From Amblyornis subalaris (Eukaryota; Chordata; Aves; Passeriformes; Ptilonorhynchidae), in contig JACAXG010000050.1 in the NCBI GenBank assembly GCA_018881555.1, forward strand, positions 744,001-808,000: 64,000 nt of DNA, given 5' to 3'. The translations under genes were made by a program, and so were the position numbers. This document shows positions 61,097-64,000 of this stretch, one piece after another. Each line of letters begins with the position of its first letter. Position 1 is the first letter of the stretch. The notes below the pieces were generated by a model. That model saw only the letters and a list, made by a program, of their open reading frames with translations. It did no database searches and was not told where the DNA came from.

Positions 61097-64000
61097 TTCA
61101 GCAGACATCTATCTGTTTAATTTCTGTTATTTCTTTTAGAAGCCGTATTTTTAGAAGTATCTAACTTTATACTTTAGCTTATTTTATNATTTCTGACTAC
61201 ACTTTCCAGAATATAATTTTATATAGGCTATATAGTTATCTTTTTTTGGAAGGATGTGCAATTTCCTTTGTGATTATGTGTCTGTACTTTAGGAGAGTGA
61301 GGGGGAAAGAAAAAAAATACATCTCATCCAGTAAGAACTTTGCTGTGTTCCCATATTAATAGTGTATATTGTCCAGTGCTTGACAAAAGGAGAAACCCAT
61401 AATGTCAGTAAAAATATCAGCATCTTGTTTTGATGAAAATAATTGGAAATGTGTACTGTGAACACAGTAAACTGACTAAACAATTTCTACATTTTTTTTA
61501 AACCGTAGAGCCTATTATGCAGAATTCTGTCCCAATGTAAGAAAGACAAAGGTTAACATATAGCAAGAAAGAATCCCTGGTTAAGTTCCAAAAATAAAGT
61601 AATTTAAATACCTTTCATTATGAAATCCTTTGTTTTTACTTCATGGGATTGAATTCCGACTTGAAAGAGGCCATGTTTAAAGCAGGATTTCTCTTTCCTG
61701 TTCAGTGTTTGACAGGCTTTTGATCTAGATATTTTTTCTAAGGGCTTTTGTTGTTTATGTAGACATAATCGATGAGTCTTTTCAGCTAGACTGCACACAT
61801 GATCATTTAGAAAAACAGAGGGACAATTCTTGGCACCTTTTGGGGATTTTTGTTTATATAACATATGCTCTGGGCAAAGAAAAATCAAGCTTTACATTTT
61901 TATCTTTTCAAGTTCCAGTTTCTCTAAAGTCAGAAAAAGTTTTAACTTATAATTCAGATGAAAAGCATTTTTCATAAGGTTGAATAATTTGGCATGTTTA
62001 TGTGACGCCTTTTCAGAGTAGATAACTTGTGTGCATAATGGGACCCAAAAGTTCAAAGTAGCTAGTTACTTACAGCATATTGACTTATACTTGTTGCTAG
62101 CAGCTAAAATTGAAAATGGTTTTCCCATAGGCAAGAAAACTTGGACACCAAATTAAATATCCTTGGCAGGGGGTTAGAAAGGCTACGCTTTATAAGAATA
62201 GTTACTGTCACGCACAGTTAGATAACTTTGAATTACGTTGCTGCAACTAGTCTAGCTGATTGTTACTAATGATGTATTAANAGAAAAAATCTTTTTTTAA
62301 TGTTAACACTTTTATTAGAGTCATCAGAGGCAAAAAAAAGGTTGTACGTCACTAGCTTGCTTGTAAAGATTATTTCATTTGAGAGCTAAAGAAGGGGAAG
62401 AGGCAAGAATGTGTTTGGAATCATGAAGTTTTTAGATGAAAATGGTGGTGGTATGTATGAAGAAGGCTGATTAGTATTTGCCTTACTATCCAAGTCAGTA
62501 GGCTAAATAAGCAGCACGTGCATTAAANTATGCAAGTTAGTGACAGGATGCCAGTACTTTTTCTGAGGGACTTCAGGGTCATTCTTAAAATTGTCATTAT
62601 ACTTAACAGAAGATTAAACTACCTGTCCTCTCCTCTCTACATTGGTTCAGTGGATATTGGAGAGCATGACTTATTTTATGCATTGGAATTTTGTGGGTCT
62701 GTGTGCCTCAAAACCTCCAACAAAATCCCCTCTGTTCTTCCAGGTTTTCTTGTTTTCTCCTATGTTTTCTCTTTGTTGTTCTCTTTTCATGTCCTCTTTT
62801 TGAGTCCACATACTGCAAGTCATCAATCACCAAATATATGATGTGGTCCTCTTGTTCTTACAAACGTTAATATTTTTTTTTTCTGAACTTCTCCATAGCC
62901 ATAGGATTTAAAAAGGGGGAAAAAAAAGAATTAGAAAAGCTACTTCAAAAATGGAGATTGAAGAAAAGTTGTCAGAAAATACAAAACTTTTTAAAATTAT
63001 ATTGTTTATAGTTTAGTTTGTTATAACCCTTTCTGTAAGGGTTTCCAATATGTGAGTAATACATAACTGTGAAATTTAGTAAAACAATTGTCCTTTTCCA
63101 ATGAAAATTTATTCATACCAGACAGCAGGAATTTAAAGTTTGCAACACTCCAGTATAAGGTATCTAGTCACATTTTCTGTCTTTGAGTTATTCCCCACAT
63201 TATCGCAATTTGAATAAGAGAGATTGTAAGCAGAGCACTATTTGGAAACCTGATCTCCCTTGTTCCGTATGTAGTTGTGGATAGGTACGGATGCAAATAC
63301 ATGAGAGATCACATCCACCAGTTTAGAAAGCTTCAGAAGTCACTTCTTTTCCTGGTGGAAATGTGTCTGACACACAGAACGGTGGGGAAATTCTGAGGGT
63401 GCTAATTATCATGCAGTTTGTACAGGAATATCATCAGCAGTTAGTAATCCTTTAACCTTGTCCCTACTGGATAAGTTAGCCAGCTCATGTTGAAGGAATT
63501 GTGTGTGCGTGAACCACAAACGATTTGCAGTCCCCAGGTTTTTAACTGTGGTTAACTTTACAGTGAAAAGTAGTCTTTAGGTGTTTGCTGTTGGGACGCC
63601 GTCTAGGCTGTGCATTCTTGTCAGCTTGATAAAGCAGGAAACTTGTAACAGGAGGCAGCAACCATCCCTCCCTCAGAATAGTAAGTCTCATTTGGGAAGT
63701 GAGGAGATTCAATACCTTGGAATCACAGCTTTTCCACTGAGGTTCTATAAATTNTGAAAATGTTGCAGACTTCAAATATGAGCAAATCGTCTGACATCAT
63801 ATTCAGAAGCCAAGCCCATATAGTTCATTTTAGACTTTTGAAAATCATTATGCCATAGTTTTGGCACAAACAAGCATTGTTTGCAGAAGTAAAAACAAAA
63901 ATTTTTGGTGTTTGGCTAGTTCATCTGAAAGGCATGAGAATAATTCCAGTGTGATTTTAACTTTGGGACCACAAGGTAACCATTCAACCTTTGGATCCTT

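Larger units (their letters stand above)
59500..64000 (+). other. FMN2: FMN2 intron, partial (at least 4.5 kb)
   Basis: Intronic sequence following the exon that ends at 59499. It contains CR1 3'-end fragments at 60497-60535 (minus) and 60938-61096 (plus). I looked for the next FH2 exon (expected to begin AKIDQEAEEN-like) and did not find it. Open frames of up to 114 codons have no recognisable family. Confidence 0.8.

Noticed and set aside
59500..64000. Search for the next FMN2 exon
   Set aside because: No segment with the expected AKIDQEAEEN-like start and flanking splice sites was found. The next exon is taken to lie beyond the window.

Overview
The window reads as vertebrate nuclear DNA, most likely from a bird. 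It is AT-rich and gene-poor, its exons are bounded by GT/AG splice sites, and it carries CR1 LINE fragments with the 3' ends typical of birds plus one solo LTR. There are no bacterial-style operons, no tRNA or rRNA genes, and no CRISPR array.

The only protein-coding gene I can support is the + strand formin gene FMN2 (formin-2), an actin nucleator and elongator. Ten consecutive coding exons lie at 3804-5496, 6542-6686, 17201-17288, 37935-37996, 45497-45588, 45737-45866, 46795-46941, 48787-48846, 49028-49148 and 59407-59499. The first holds a short coiled coil, a linker and the whole proline-rich FH1 domain, ending in the start of FH2. The other nine carry most of FH2. Every junction keeps the reading frame except one apparent break inside the FH1 exon, caused by a mis-sized run of N. 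The 5' part (N-terminal region) and the 3' part (end of FH2 and C-terminal tail) lie outside the window.

The rest is intron. 1-3803 is upstream intron with one doubtful exon-like segment. The 10.5 kb intron 6687-17200 holds a solo LTR (14996-15661, minus strand) flanked by the 5-bp duplication gctat. The 20.6 kb intron 17289-37934 holds an 18-bp perfect palindrome, an old minus-strand CR1 reverse-transcriptase remnant (about 25085-25260) and an isolated CpG island (about 26440-26835) that could be an internal promoter. The 7.5 kb intron 37997-45496 holds a CR1 3' fragment with a (TTTG)n array grown inside it. The final intron part, 59500-64000, holds two CR1 3'-end fragments in opposite orientations.

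I did not find a convincing new biological system. The observations most worth checking are the internal CpG island, the 42-bp coding minisatellite with its sequence gap in FH1, the solo LTR with intact target duplication, and a few unexplained long open frames. Isolated single N positions occur throughout and limit certainty about small ORFs.
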